Below, one piece after another: positions 7,370-12,958 of a stretch of DNA of 15,227 bases (its first letter is position 1; each line of letters opens with the position of its first letter). The notes under the pieces were generated by a model, which was not told the DNA's origin, ran no database searches, and was given only the letters and a program-made list of their open reading frames with translations. This stretch comes from Candidatus Galligastranaerophilus gallistercoris (lineage in GTDB: Bacteria; Cyanobacteriota; Vampirovibrionia; Gastranaerophilales; Gastranaerophilaceae). A program made the position numbers and the translations under genes. The stretch covers positions 1-15,227 of the forward strand of contig DVJH01000143.1 of the NCBI GenBank assembly GCA_018710795.1, in the 5' to 3' direction.

Positions 7370-7373
7370 ATAT

Positions 7374-7402
7374 AAAGCGGATTTAAAAAATCCGCTTTTT
7401 TT
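7374..7402 (+). terminator. Intrinsic terminator of the flavoprotein gene
   Basis: AAAGCGGATTT (7374-7384) and AAATCCGCTTT (7388-7398) form an 11-base-pair perfect stem with a three-A loop, followed by a T run to 7402. It sits five bases after the stop codon on the same strand. Confidence 0.92.
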
Positions 7403-7757
7403 ACAGCCCCGTTAATTTTTCATGACTGAAGCGGGGAATTGCGCTTCTGAAATCGGTTTTATCAAAAGTTGTATCTTTGTTAAATCTTTACGTTAAAATC
7501 GTTTTCCCTAAAGGCGAAAAGGAACAAATCCGATATTATGTTCTTCCGATGTGTCAAGAAGTTTTTATTCGGGACTTTCTGTACCGCATTGGTTGATAGC
7601 AACTCTAAGTCAAGATATTTTGGCAAATAACAATATACATCATTAAGATGGTATCACATGAAAAATTGTATGATAATCATGATTTTACTTTACAGGTCTT
7701 TTCGGGCAGATATTTAAAACTTTAAATTATATTTTAGCCTTGTTTGCTTGAGAACAT
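7403..7757. other. About 355 bp without a confident gene
   Basis: No ORF with a start codon and ribosome site was found on either strand. On the + strand, frames are open without an ATG start at 7426-7593 (56 codons) and 7512-7643 (44 codons). The peptides look protein-like in places (for example PHWLIATLSQDIL) but match nothing I recognise, so they may be remnants of a decayed gene. Local structure includes the hairpin GAAGCG/CGCTTC (7428-7447), overlapping an alternative pairing CCCCG/CGGGG (7407-7411 with 7432-7436), and the palindrome AATCATGATT at 7675-7684. The region lies between two + strand terminators, so it may carry a + strand transcript. Confidence 0.4.
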
Positions 7758-7783
7758 ACCCGCTTAATTTAAGCGGGTTTTTT
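7758..7783 (+). terminator. Intrinsic terminator, + strand, parent transcript unknown
   Basis: ACCCGCTTAA (7758-7767) and TTAAGCGGGT (7769-7778) form a near-perfect palindrome followed by a T run to 7783 on the + strand. On the minus strand the hairpin is followed by TATGTTC with no U tract, so it would be a poor terminator for the acetyltransferase gene that ends at 7786. The stem is almost identical to the one at 9159-9184. Confidence 0.8.
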
Positions 7784-7785
7784 AT

Positions 7786-8376
7786 TTATATTTCTCCGTT
7801 TCTTATTTCGTCATAAAATTTTATTGCCTTGCAAGGGTTTCCGACAGCAAGACAATTGTCGGGTATTGATTTTACAACTACGCTTCCCGCGCCGATTACG
7901 CTGTTTTTCCCGATTGTTACTCCGGGAAGAATAATAACTCCGCCCCCTATCCATGCGCCGTCTTTAACGGTTACGGGTTTTGCGCAGGTATTAAAAAACG
8001 AACCGCTTCCTTCTTTTTTATCTTTAAGCAGCCTGTATTCGGGCAAAACGGGATGATATGCGGTATAAATCTGTACATTTGGTGCAATTAAAACTTTATT
8101 TCCTATGACTATTTTTTCGTTGTCGATAAAAGTGCAGTTTGCATTAATAACAACATCGTCTCCGATGAAAATATTTTTCCCGAAATCGCAGAAAAAATTT
8201 AAATCCACGCTGACATTTTTCCCCATTGAACCGAACAACTGTTTTAAAATGTAATTTCTTTTTTCAATATTTCGATAATCGCATATAAAATATTCTTTTA
8301 GAAGCGCTCTTGCTTTTGCATGAATCATAAAAAGCTCTTTTGTGTCGGTTTCAATGAAATTATATTTTTGTACCAT
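7786..8376 (-). CDS. Hexapeptide-repeat sugar O-acetyltransferase (maltose/galactoside acetyltransferase family)
   Basis: A 196-residue acetyl-CoA-dependent O-acetyltransferase of the LacA/Maa/NodL group. Residues about 10-50 are the N-terminal helical maltose-acetyltransferase segment (KARALLKEY). From about 55 on, left-handed beta-helix hexapeptides appear: IFIGDDVVINANC, IVIGNKVLIAPNV, and VTVKDGAWIGGGVIILPG then VTIGKNSVIGAGSVV. The catalytic His lies in YTAYHPV, as in LacA (H of T-x-H-P), and AVGNPCKAI is the usual C-terminal acetyl-CoA contact. The length is normal. It acts in the cytoplasm on a mono- or disaccharide and could decorate precursors of surface glycans, although it is 3.7 kb from that operon. 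It has its own promoter (8407-8435). AAGGGG lies about ten bases before the ATG. Confidence 0.88.
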   Translation of the reverse strand: MVQKYNFIETDTKELFMIHAKARALLKEYFICDYRNIEKRNYILKQLFGSMGKNVSVDLNFFCDFGKNIFIGDDVVINANCTFIDNEKIVIGNKVLIAPNVQIYTAYHPVLPEYRLLKDKKEGSGSFFNTCAKPVTVKDGAWIGGGVIILPGVTIGKNSVIGAGSVVVKSIPDNCLAVGNPCKAIKFYDEIRNGEI

Positions 8377-8406
8377 ATTTTAATGCCCCTTAAGTGAATA
8401 TGTCCG

Positions 8407-8435
8407 ATTATAGTTTATCTTTTTTTATCGGGCAA
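8407..8435 (-). promoter_or_regulatory. Sigma70-type promoter of the acetyltransferase gene
   Basis: On the minus strand TTGCCC (8435-8430), a 17-base spacer, then TATAAT (8412-8407). The -10 is perfect and the spacing optimal; the start would be about 25 bases before the gene. It lies just after the racemase stop, so the acetyltransferase need not depend on upstream transcription. Confidence 0.65.
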
Positions 8436-8449
8436 ATTGTTTATTGTTT

Positions 8450-9136
8450 TTAAGTCAGAATCTTATCCGCAATTTCAAGCGAATGAATTTTTGTTGTATT
8501 AATAATTTCAATATCCGCTTCTTTTATGATATTAGGTAGCTCCGTGCACCCCAAAACAACCGCCTTTGCGCCTTTTAATTTATAATTATTTATTATTTTT
8601 AAAAGCTCCAGCCTTGATGATTCTTTTATAATTCCTATGCACAGTTCATCGTAAATAATATTGTTTATTATCTTTTGTTCGATATCGTCAGGGATAATTA
8701 CATTTATATTAAATTCATTTTTTAATTTATCCTTATAAAAAGGTTTTGTCATTGTGTATTTTGTGCCCATTAAAAGAACGGTATCAAAATTTTTCTTTTT
8801 TATATAGTTCCCCGCAGCTTCCGCTATATGAATTAAAGGAATATTTATTTGCTTTTGAACTTCATCGGCACAGATGTGCATTGTATTTGTTGCAATTGCA
8901 ATATAATCGGCGCCGGCTGCTTCCAGTTTTTTGGCCGATTCGGTCAAAATTTTTGTTAATTCTTCCCAATTTTCTTTTGATTGCAGTTTTTCAATCTCAT
9001 CAAAATCATAGCTTTCAATAAGCATTTTTGCGCTGTGGAGCCCTTTTTTGCGCTTATTTATTTCTTCATTTATTATTTTATAATATTCAACGGTCGATTC
9101 ATGGCTCATTCCGCCGATAAGCCCGATTGTTTTCAT
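8450..9136 (-). CDS. Aspartate/glutamate racemase family protein (YgeA-type amino-acid racemase)
   Basis: A 228-residue cofactor-independent racemase. GLIGGMSHESTVEYY (5-19) is the N-terminal loop of the family; TNTMH (83-87) and LGCTELP (195-201) are the two catalytic segments. Canonical aspartate racemases carry a Cys in both. Here the first is Thr83 and the second Cys197. To my knowledge this Thr/Cys pair, at the same numbers, is described for the E. coli YgeA / L-Asp-Glu-specific racemase group, so this is probably not a loss of function. It would interconvert D- and L-amino acids, for cell wall or D-amino acid use. AGGAG lies six bases before the ATG. Only about 20 bases separate the start from a strong hairpin behind tRNA-Asp, leaving little room for its own promoter. 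Confidence 0.88.
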   Translation of the reverse strand: MKTIGLIGGMSHESTVEYYKIINEEINKRKKGLHSAKMLIESYDFDEIEKLQSKENWEELTKILTESAKKLEAAGADYIAIATNTMHICADEVQKQINIPLIHIAEAAGNYIKKKNFDTVLLMGTKYTMTKPFYKDKLKNEFNINVIIPDDIEQKIINNIIYDELCIGIIKESSRLELLKIINNYKLKGAKAVVLGCTELPNIIKEADIEIINTTKIHSLEIADKILT

Positions 9137-9158
9137 TGATAACTCCTGTTTTTACGAG

Positions 9159-9184
9159 AAAACCCGCTTATTTAAGCGGGTTTT
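9159..9184 (-). terminator. Bidirectional hairpin terminator downstream of tRNA-Asp
   Basis: AAAACCCGCTTA (9159-9170) and TAAGCGGGTTTT (9173-9184) form a 12-base-pair perfect stem. On the minus strand it is followed by TTTTCTCG and ends tRNA-Asp transcription; on the + strand it has a T run. No + strand gene precedes it, so the minus function is the relevant one. The racemase gene starts just beyond it. Confidence 0.85.
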
Positions 9185-9202
9185 TGTGTGATTTATGATA
9201 AG

Positions 9203-9280
9203 TGGCGGGGACGACGGGGATCGAACCCGCGACCTCATGCGTGACAGGCATGCGCTCTAACCAATCTGAGCTACGCCCCC
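9203..9280 (-). tRNA. tRNA-Asp (anticodon GTC), CCA encoded
   Basis: The minus strand folds into a full cloverleaf. The acceptor GGGGGCG pairs with CGTCCCC with one G-U; the D arm is GCTC/GAGC; the anticodon stem CATGC/GCATG holds the loop CTGTCAC, anticodon GTC; the variable region is AGGTC; the T arm is GCGGG TTCGATC CCCGT. The discriminator is G, followed by an encoded CCA (9205-9203). It lies 42 bases behind rpmA on the same strand and has its own candidate promoter. Confidence 0.97.
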
Positions 9281-9290
9281 AACACAAACT

Positions 9291-9318
9291 ATCATATATT
9301 AAAATTTTAAATTTGCAA
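9291..9318 (-). promoter_or_regulatory. Candidate promoter of tRNA-Asp
   Basis: On the minus strand TTGCAA (9318-9313), a 16-base spacer, then TATGAT (9296-9291). The transcript would start about four bases before the mature tRNA. Readthrough from rplU-rpmA is also possible, since no terminator lies between. Confidence 0.5.
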
Positions 9319-9322
9319 TAAA

Positions 9323-9577
9323 CTATTTGGCGTATACGCTGACTTGTTTTCTTGTTCTTCTGTGCGGTTCAAATTTAACTACGCCGTCAATCAAAGCAAA
9401 CAAAGTGTCATCGGAGCCGATACCTACGTTGTTGCCTGCGTGGATTTTAGTTCCTCTTTGTCTTACTAAAATATTTCCTGCAAGAACTTCTTCGCCGCCG
9501 AATTTTTTAACACCGAGGCGCTTGCTTTCTGAATCTCTTCCGTTTTTGGTTGAACCAAGTCCCTTCTTATGTGCCAT
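9323..9577 (-). CDS. rpmA: 50S ribosomal protein bL27
   Basis: An 84-residue ribosomal protein of the large subunit, whose N-terminus reaches toward the peptidyl-transferase centre. MAHKKGLGSTKNGRDS (1-16), then LGVKKFGGEEVLAGNILVRQ, RGTKIHAG and VGIGSDDTLFALIDG, make the family certain. The protein begins directly with MAHKKG and has no cleavable leader of the Firmicutes type (which ends in FF before the A-x-KKG sequence), and there is no Prp protease gene nearby. The ATG overlaps the rplU stop by one base (TAATG), with GGAGA in the last codons of rplU serving as the ribosome site, so the two are translationally coupled. Confidence 0.98.
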   Translation of the reverse strand: MAHKKGLGSTKNGRDSESKRLGVKKFGGEEVLAGNILVRQRGTKIHAGNNVGIGSDDTLFALIDGVVKFEPHRRTRKQVSVYAK

Positions 9578-9936
9578 TATTCTTCTCCTGCTTCATTTGT
9601 ATCAGATGCAGCTTTTTTTGAAGCTTTTGCATTGATTTTATTAATCATAACTCTTGTAAATTGTTGTCTGTGCCCTTGTTTTTTTCTGTAGCCTTTTTTG
9701 GGGCGCTGTTTGAAAACAATGATTTTTTTAGCTTTATCATGTTTTACGATTGTGCCTTCAACGGTAGCAGAATCAACATAAGGTGTTCCGACTTTAGATT
9801 TTTTGCCGTTAACAAGCATTACAACTTTATCAAAAGTAACTTTATCGTTAACATTGTTATCCAAAAGTTCAATGTCGACGTATCTTCCTTCTTCGAGTTT
9901 ATATTGCTTGCCGCCTGTTTCTACGATAGCATACAT
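9577..9936 (-). CDS. rplU: 50S ribosomal protein bL21
   Basis: A 119-residue large-subunit protein. MYAIVETGGKQYKLEEG (1-17) is the family signature start, and HDKAKKIIVFKQRPKKGYRKK (66-86) followed by GHRQQFTRVMI is the rRNA-binding C-terminal part. About 18 extra residues, rich in Lys, Ala and acidic residues (from NAKASKKAA to the end), extend beyond the usual length of about 103; such tails are common in low-GC lineages. It is the first gene of a two-gene operon with rpmA, behind a consensus promoter and a hairpin leader. AAAGGA lies about nine bases before the ATG. Confidence 0.98.
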   Translation of the reverse strand: MYAIVETGGKQYKLEEGRYVDIELLDNNVNDKVTFDKVVMLVNGKKSKVGTPYVDSATVEGTIVKHDKAKKIIVFKQRPKKGYRKKQGHRQQFTRVMINKINAKASKKAASDTNEAGEE

Positions 9937-9960
9937 TTTGTTTTGTCCTTTCTTTTAAGG

Positions 9961-9996
9961 GACCGTAGCAAACGAATTTTGCATTTAGACACGGTC
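9961..9996 (-). promoter_or_regulatory. Hairpin leader of rplU-rpmA, candidate ribosomal-protein autoregulatory element
   Basis: In the transcript GACCGT (9996-9991) pairs with ACGGTC (9966-9961), and inside it GCAAA (9982-9978) pairs with TTTGC (9972-9968) around the loop ATTCG. The asymmetric internal loop has eight bases on one side and one on the other. Flanking AGG and CCT may extend the stem. It lies between the promoter and the rplU ribosome site, the position of known L21 leader elements. Identity to that Rfam family is not established by eye. Confidence 0.55.
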
Positions 9997-10016
9997 AGCC
10001 TCTCTTACGATTTATA

Positions 10017-10045
10017 AATATAATTTGAACATACTTAATTGTCAA
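10017..10045 (-). promoter_or_regulatory. Sigma70-type promoter of rplU-rpmA
   Basis: On the minus strand TTGACA (10045-10040), a 17-base spacer, then TATATT (10022-10017). A perfect -35, good -10 and ideal spacing fit strong ribosomal-protein expression. It starts ten bases after the fumarase stop, with no terminator between, so some fumarase readthrough is likely. Confidence 0.8.
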
Positions 10046-10054
10046 ATGATTTTT

Positions 10055-11326
10055 TTAAATTCTGTTTACTTTTAAGGGCATATCAACAACTTCAAGTTCA
10101 TATACGGCTTCCGTTCCCAAATCTTCATAAGCTTTAATTTCCGCTTTTTTAACGCATTTTTGATATAAGCAGGCAACACCTCCGATTGCTTTTAAATATA
10201 AATATCCGGTATTTTTAATTGTCCTGTCGCCCTTTCCTATTGTGGCAAGGACTCCTTTTTCATATAATTCGGGCGCAAATTTATCCATTCTTTTTGATGT
10301 GGTGGGACCGACAGGACCTATGATTTCCCCTTCTTTTTTCGGGCAGGGTCCTGCATAAAATATAATTGCATTTTTTAATTCAAAGGGAAGCTCCTTATTA
10401 TTTTTAATTGCATCAATCATTCTTAAATGCGCCATATCTCTTGCGGTATAAATTTTTCCCGATAATAAAATCTCTTCCCCGTCTTTTAATTTTTTAATTT
10501 CTTCAATGTTATCGGTTGACACTTTTTTATAATTTAAAGATAAATCGTTATCTTCAGGGATATAGTTTTTAAAATCGTATATTATCTCATCGTTTTTAAT
10601 GACGCACTCCGTATGTCTTAAACTGTGGCAGTTTATATTTATGCAAACGGGCAATGACGCTATATGGGTTTGGGATGTGATAATTTTTGCTTCAAGAACA
10701 TTATCTGCCCTGAAATCAACTTTTTTACCTTTAAACAAGGCATACTTTGCATTTATTGCGGCGACTTCCGCCGTTCCTCCGGCACCTATTCCTATTGTCA
10801 TCGGCGGACATGCGCTCTCCCCCGCTTCAATTACCGCTTCTTTTGCAAAATCTAAAACGTCATTTAACGTGCTTGTCGGGTTCATCATTTTTAATTTTGT
10901 CATATTCTCCGCCCCGCCGCCTTTAATTCCGATTAAAATTGAAATTTCATCGCCTTTTTGAAGTTTGGTGTGAATAACGGAAGGCGTGTTTGTATTTGTA
11001 TTTTCTCTGTTAAAAATTGCGTCATATACGACGGATTTTCTGTAAAAATTGTCGGTGTAACAGTCTTTTATTGCTTTATTTATTGCATCTTCAATAAAAT
11101 CCCCTTCCAATTTTACTTCCTGTCCTATTTTTATAAATACGACAACCTGCCCCGTATCCTGGCACAACGGTCTTTGGGATTTATATGCTAGATATGCGTT
11201 TTTTAAGATTTCGTTTTTTATTTTTGAATCGCAATTTTTGATTTTTTCATAATAATTAAGGTCCAATCTTGTATTTGCAAGAATGAGCATATTATAGACG
11301 GCTTCATAGATAATTTTCGTATTCAT
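10055..11326 (-). CDS. Class I fumarate hydratase, alpha and beta domains fused
   Basis: Iron-sulfur hydro-lyase of 423 residues, interconverting fumarate and malate; related two-subunit enzymes act on tartrate. The alpha domain (about 1-258) carries LCQDTG (Cys55), SACPPMTIG (Cys173) and NINCHSLRHT (Cys233). These three Cys are in the positions that bind the 4Fe-4S cluster of class I fumarases. GIGAGGTAEVAAINAKYAL follows Cys173. The beta domain (about 285-423) carries SGKIYTARDMAH, FYAGPCP and GPVGPTTSKRMD, the usual beta-subunit motifs. It is shorter than FumA-type enzymes (about 550) and close to the sum of two-subunit forms. The ATG at 11326 is preferred over one at 11365, which lacks a ribosome site. 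The start overlaps the lipoyl-transferase gene by 23 bases, so coupling is likely. Confidence 0.92.
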   Translation of the reverse strand: MNTKIIYEAVYNMLILANTRLDLNYYEKIKNCDSKIKNEILKNAYLAYKSQRPLCQDTGQVVVFIKIGQEVKLEGDFIEDAINKAIKDCYTDNFYRKSVVYDAIFNRENTNTNTPSVIHTKLQKGDEISILIGIKGGGAENMTKLKMMNPTSTLNDVLDFAKEAVIEAGESACPPMTIGIGAGGTAEVAAINAKYALFKGKKVDFRADNVLEAKIITSQTHIASLPVCININCHSLRHTECVIKNDEIIYDFKNYIPEDNDLSLNYKKVSTDNIEEIKKLKDGEEILLSGKIYTARDMAHLRMIDAIKNNKELPFELKNAIIFYAGPCPKKEGEIIGPVGPTTSKRMDKFAPELYEKGVLATIGKGDRTIKNTGYLYLKAIGGVACLYQKCVKKAEIKAYEDLGTEAVYELEVVDMPLKVNRI

Positions 11327-11957
11327 TTTTAAATTCTTTCCTGATTGTTTTAATAATTTCTTCATCCGATAAATCCGGATTAATTTGTTTTAAAGTTATG
11401 ATATGGCCTGTATCGATTTTTTCTCTGAAAATTCTCTCAAGTAATTTAATGTCAACATCTTTTAAAATGGAGCCGTGCTGCAGAAAGTATCCTTCTTTTC
11501 TGAATTGTGCCGAACCTATAAATTTTTTGTTTTGATAACAAATGTCGGCACCTGTGCTTATATTCATACAATAATTTTTATCGCCTTTTTTTTCTCCCGC
11601 CATATTTAACTTAATTCCCAAAGTATTAAATGCGTTAATTAAAGTTGTTGAAATCATTTTATAAGTTTCTATTACACTTTGTTTTTCTGGGATTTTCCCT
11701 ACAATTGAATAAGTTATTTCGTTATCATGTAATAGCGCTCTTCCGCCTGTCGGGCGTCTTACGGTATCAATTTTTTCATCCGTTATAAATTCTTTTTGGT
11801 TTCTTCCCAAAGATACGCATTTCGGCTCCCAGCCGTAGAACCTTAAAAATAAATCATCGCTTTTATTTTTAATTGCATTCTCCAGAATCCAGAGGTCAAA
11901 ATCCATATTATATTTGCCCGTGAATTTTTTATATTCAAATTCATAATTGACTTTCAT
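11304..11957 (-). CDS. Lipoate/octanoate transferase of the LplA-LipB-LipM fold
   Basis: A 217-residue member of the biotin/lipoate protein ligase fold, attaching octanoyl or lipoyl groups to carrier lysines such as GcvH or the E2 domains. NMDFDLWILENA (17-28) is the N-terminal NMA-x-DEA-type motif; RRPTGGRALLHD (67-78) is the lipoyl-binding loop; KKFIGSAQFRKEG (144-156) holds the invariant Lys; and LQHGSIL (159-165) follows. Cys130 (NYC) lies where LipM octanoyltransferases have their acyl-accepting Cys, which favours LipM over an ATP-using ligase. It is shorter than either, lacking the C-terminal accessory domain. No lipoylated protein is encoded here. No ribosome site precedes the ATG, and the divergent gene begins only 23 bases away. 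Confidence 0.82.
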   Translation of the reverse strand: MKVNYEFEYKKFTGKYNMDFDLWILENAIKNKSDDLFLRFYGWEPKCVSLGRNQKEFITDEKIDTVRRPTGGRALLHDNEITYSIVGKIPEKQSVIETYKMISTTLINAFNTLGIKLNMAGEKKGDKNYCMNISTGADICYQNKKFIGSAQFRKEGYFLQHGSILKDVDIKLLERIFREKIDTGHIITLKQINPDLSDEEIIKTIRKEFKNEYENYL

Positions 11958-11980
11958 AAAAAAAATAATATCATGTAATT

Positions 11981-12238
11981 ATGAGGATGATTCAAAAATT
12001 AAAAGGCTTGGAGCGGGCTGTTGTTTTTATGCGCTGGGCAACCGACGGTCAGTTCGGCAGGCTTAAATATGTCGGCGACGATTTCGTTGAATTTGAGGTT
12101 TTAGATACCGATTCAATGGAATATACGGAAACCGTGCTTATCAATTCGCAGCTGATCCTGGAAGTTATAGTTTCGGGTTATGAAGTTGCAAGAATTATAG
12201 CGGAAATTTCCGTAAACCTTGCCGCCGATGAAAATTAA
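11981..12238 (+). CDS. Small conserved-looking protein of unknown function
   Basis: An 85-residue protein that I do not recognise with certainty. It is acidic, has no signal peptide or membrane segment, and looks mostly beta: AVVFMRW, FGRLKYVGDDFVEFEVLD and TVLINSQLILEVIVSG, then a C-terminal helix (YEVARIIAEISVNLA). The alternating strands ending in a regular helix suggest a compact, possibly Sm-like or barrel fold; this is a guess. Codon use resembles neighbouring genes. No Shine-Dalgarno precedes the ATG at 11981 (a second ATG lies at 11987). TAATAT at 11966-11971 would start transcription at about 11978, so the mRNA may be leaderless. The stop overlaps the convergent kinase-like gene in the TTAA at 12235-12238. 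Confidence 0.7.
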   Translation: MRMIQKLKGLERAVVFMRWATDGQFGRLKYVGDDFVEFEVLDTDSMEYTETVLINSQLILEVIVSGYEVARIIAEISVNLAADEN

Positions 12239-12843
12239 AGACAATTGAAGCATACAACAAAGCATATATTCTCATCGGTTTTTGAAATTTTCAATTTACC
12301 TTTGAGTGCTTTCAGTTTCTTTTTAACTATCTCGAGCCCCATTTTGCTTGAGCATTTTTGCGTGCCTTTTTTATCATACGGGTTTGTAAAGCATATATTG
12401 AAAAACCCTTCTTTTTTTTCGAAAACAATGCTTATGATACCGTCATACGGGGCATATTTAACCGCATTGGTTAAAAGATTTAAGATTATTTGCCTCGATA
12501 AATATTTATCCGTTGCAACGTAGCAGTCATCGGTTTTATCAATGTTTACGGTTATTCTTAAGTTTTTTTCGGCAATTAAAAAATTTAATACGCTTATTTC
12601 TTCCTTAACGAGTTTGTTCAAATTGATAAGTTCGATTTTGGGGCAGTATCTTCCTTTTGAAAGGCTGTAGCCCGTGAGCATATTTTCAATGTAATTCAGA
12701 TTATGTTTATTTATTTTATAAATTTCATCCATAAAATCATCCCGCCTTACGTTTTTAAGCGCAAAATCCATACTGATAACGGGCGCTTTTAAGTCATGGA
12801 TGATTTCGAAAATAAAATCTTCGTTCTTGCTGAAGTTTCGCAT
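12235..12843 (-). CDS. Soluble histidine-kinase-like protein with degenerate ATP lid
   Basis: A 202-residue protein with the catalytic core of sensor kinases and no sensor or membrane segment. IIHDLKAPVISMD (14-26) is a recognisable H box with His16 as phosphoacceptor candidate; residues 25-60 form the second dimerisation helix. ILNLLTNAVKYAP (120-132) is a good N box. The G1 box (D-x-G-x-G) is absent: its place is taken by FTNPYDKKGTQ (152-162), and the G2 region is only SKMGLEIV (166-173). Similar lids are seen in AgrC/LytS-type HATPase_c_5 proteins, so some nucleotide binding may remain. No partner response regulator is nearby. It converges on the 85-residue gene, and its start has a poor ribosome site. 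It could be an orphan kinase, a phosphatase or a phosphotransfer scaffold. Confidence 0.78.
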   Translation of the reverse strand: MRNFSKNEDFIFEIIHDLKAPVISMDFALKNVRRDDFMDEIYKINKHNLNYIENMLTGYSLSKGRYCPKIELINLNKLVKEEISVLNFLIAEKNLRITVNIDKTDDCYVATDKYLSRQIILNLLTNAVKYAPYDGIISIVFEKKEGFFNICFTNPYDKKGTQKCSSKMGLEIVKKKLKALKGKLKISKTDENICFVVCFNCL

Positions 12844-12887
12844 ACTCTTTTTTTATCAGTAATTTTTAGCTTTATCATTCACAAGGT

Positions 12888-12899
12888 GGGTAATTACCC
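12888..12899. promoter_or_regulatory. Perfect 12-base palindrome upstream of pgi
   Basis: GGGTAATTACCC is its own reverse complement and ends five bases before the pgi -35. It lies between the divergent kinase-like gene and pgi, a natural operator position for either. The binding protein is unknown. Confidence 0.45.
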
Positions 12900-12904
12900 C
12901 TCTA

Positions 12905-12933
12905 TTTACATTGTGTCATGGTCTATGTATAAT
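12905..12933 (+). promoter_or_regulatory. Sigma70-type promoter of pgi
   Basis: TTTACA (12905-12910), a 17-base spacer, then a perfect TATAAT (12928-12933). The transcript would start at about 12940, nineteen bases before the ATG, leaving just enough leader for the AAGGA ribosome site. Confidence 0.8.
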
Positions 12934-12958
12934 TATTTTTGAGGTTAAGGATACTATA

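Noticed and set aside
7426..7643. Overlapping open frames read as a broken gene
   Set aside because: No start codon with ribosome site, no recognised family and modest length for AT-rich DNA; kept only as a possible remnant.
9327..10017. Open frames opposite rpmA and rplU
   Set aside because: Shadows of two certain ribosomal protein genes.
12911..12958. TTG start extending Pgi by 16 residues
   Set aside because: The extension covers the promoter -10 region, is unlike the family, and the ATG at 12959 has a good ribosome site.
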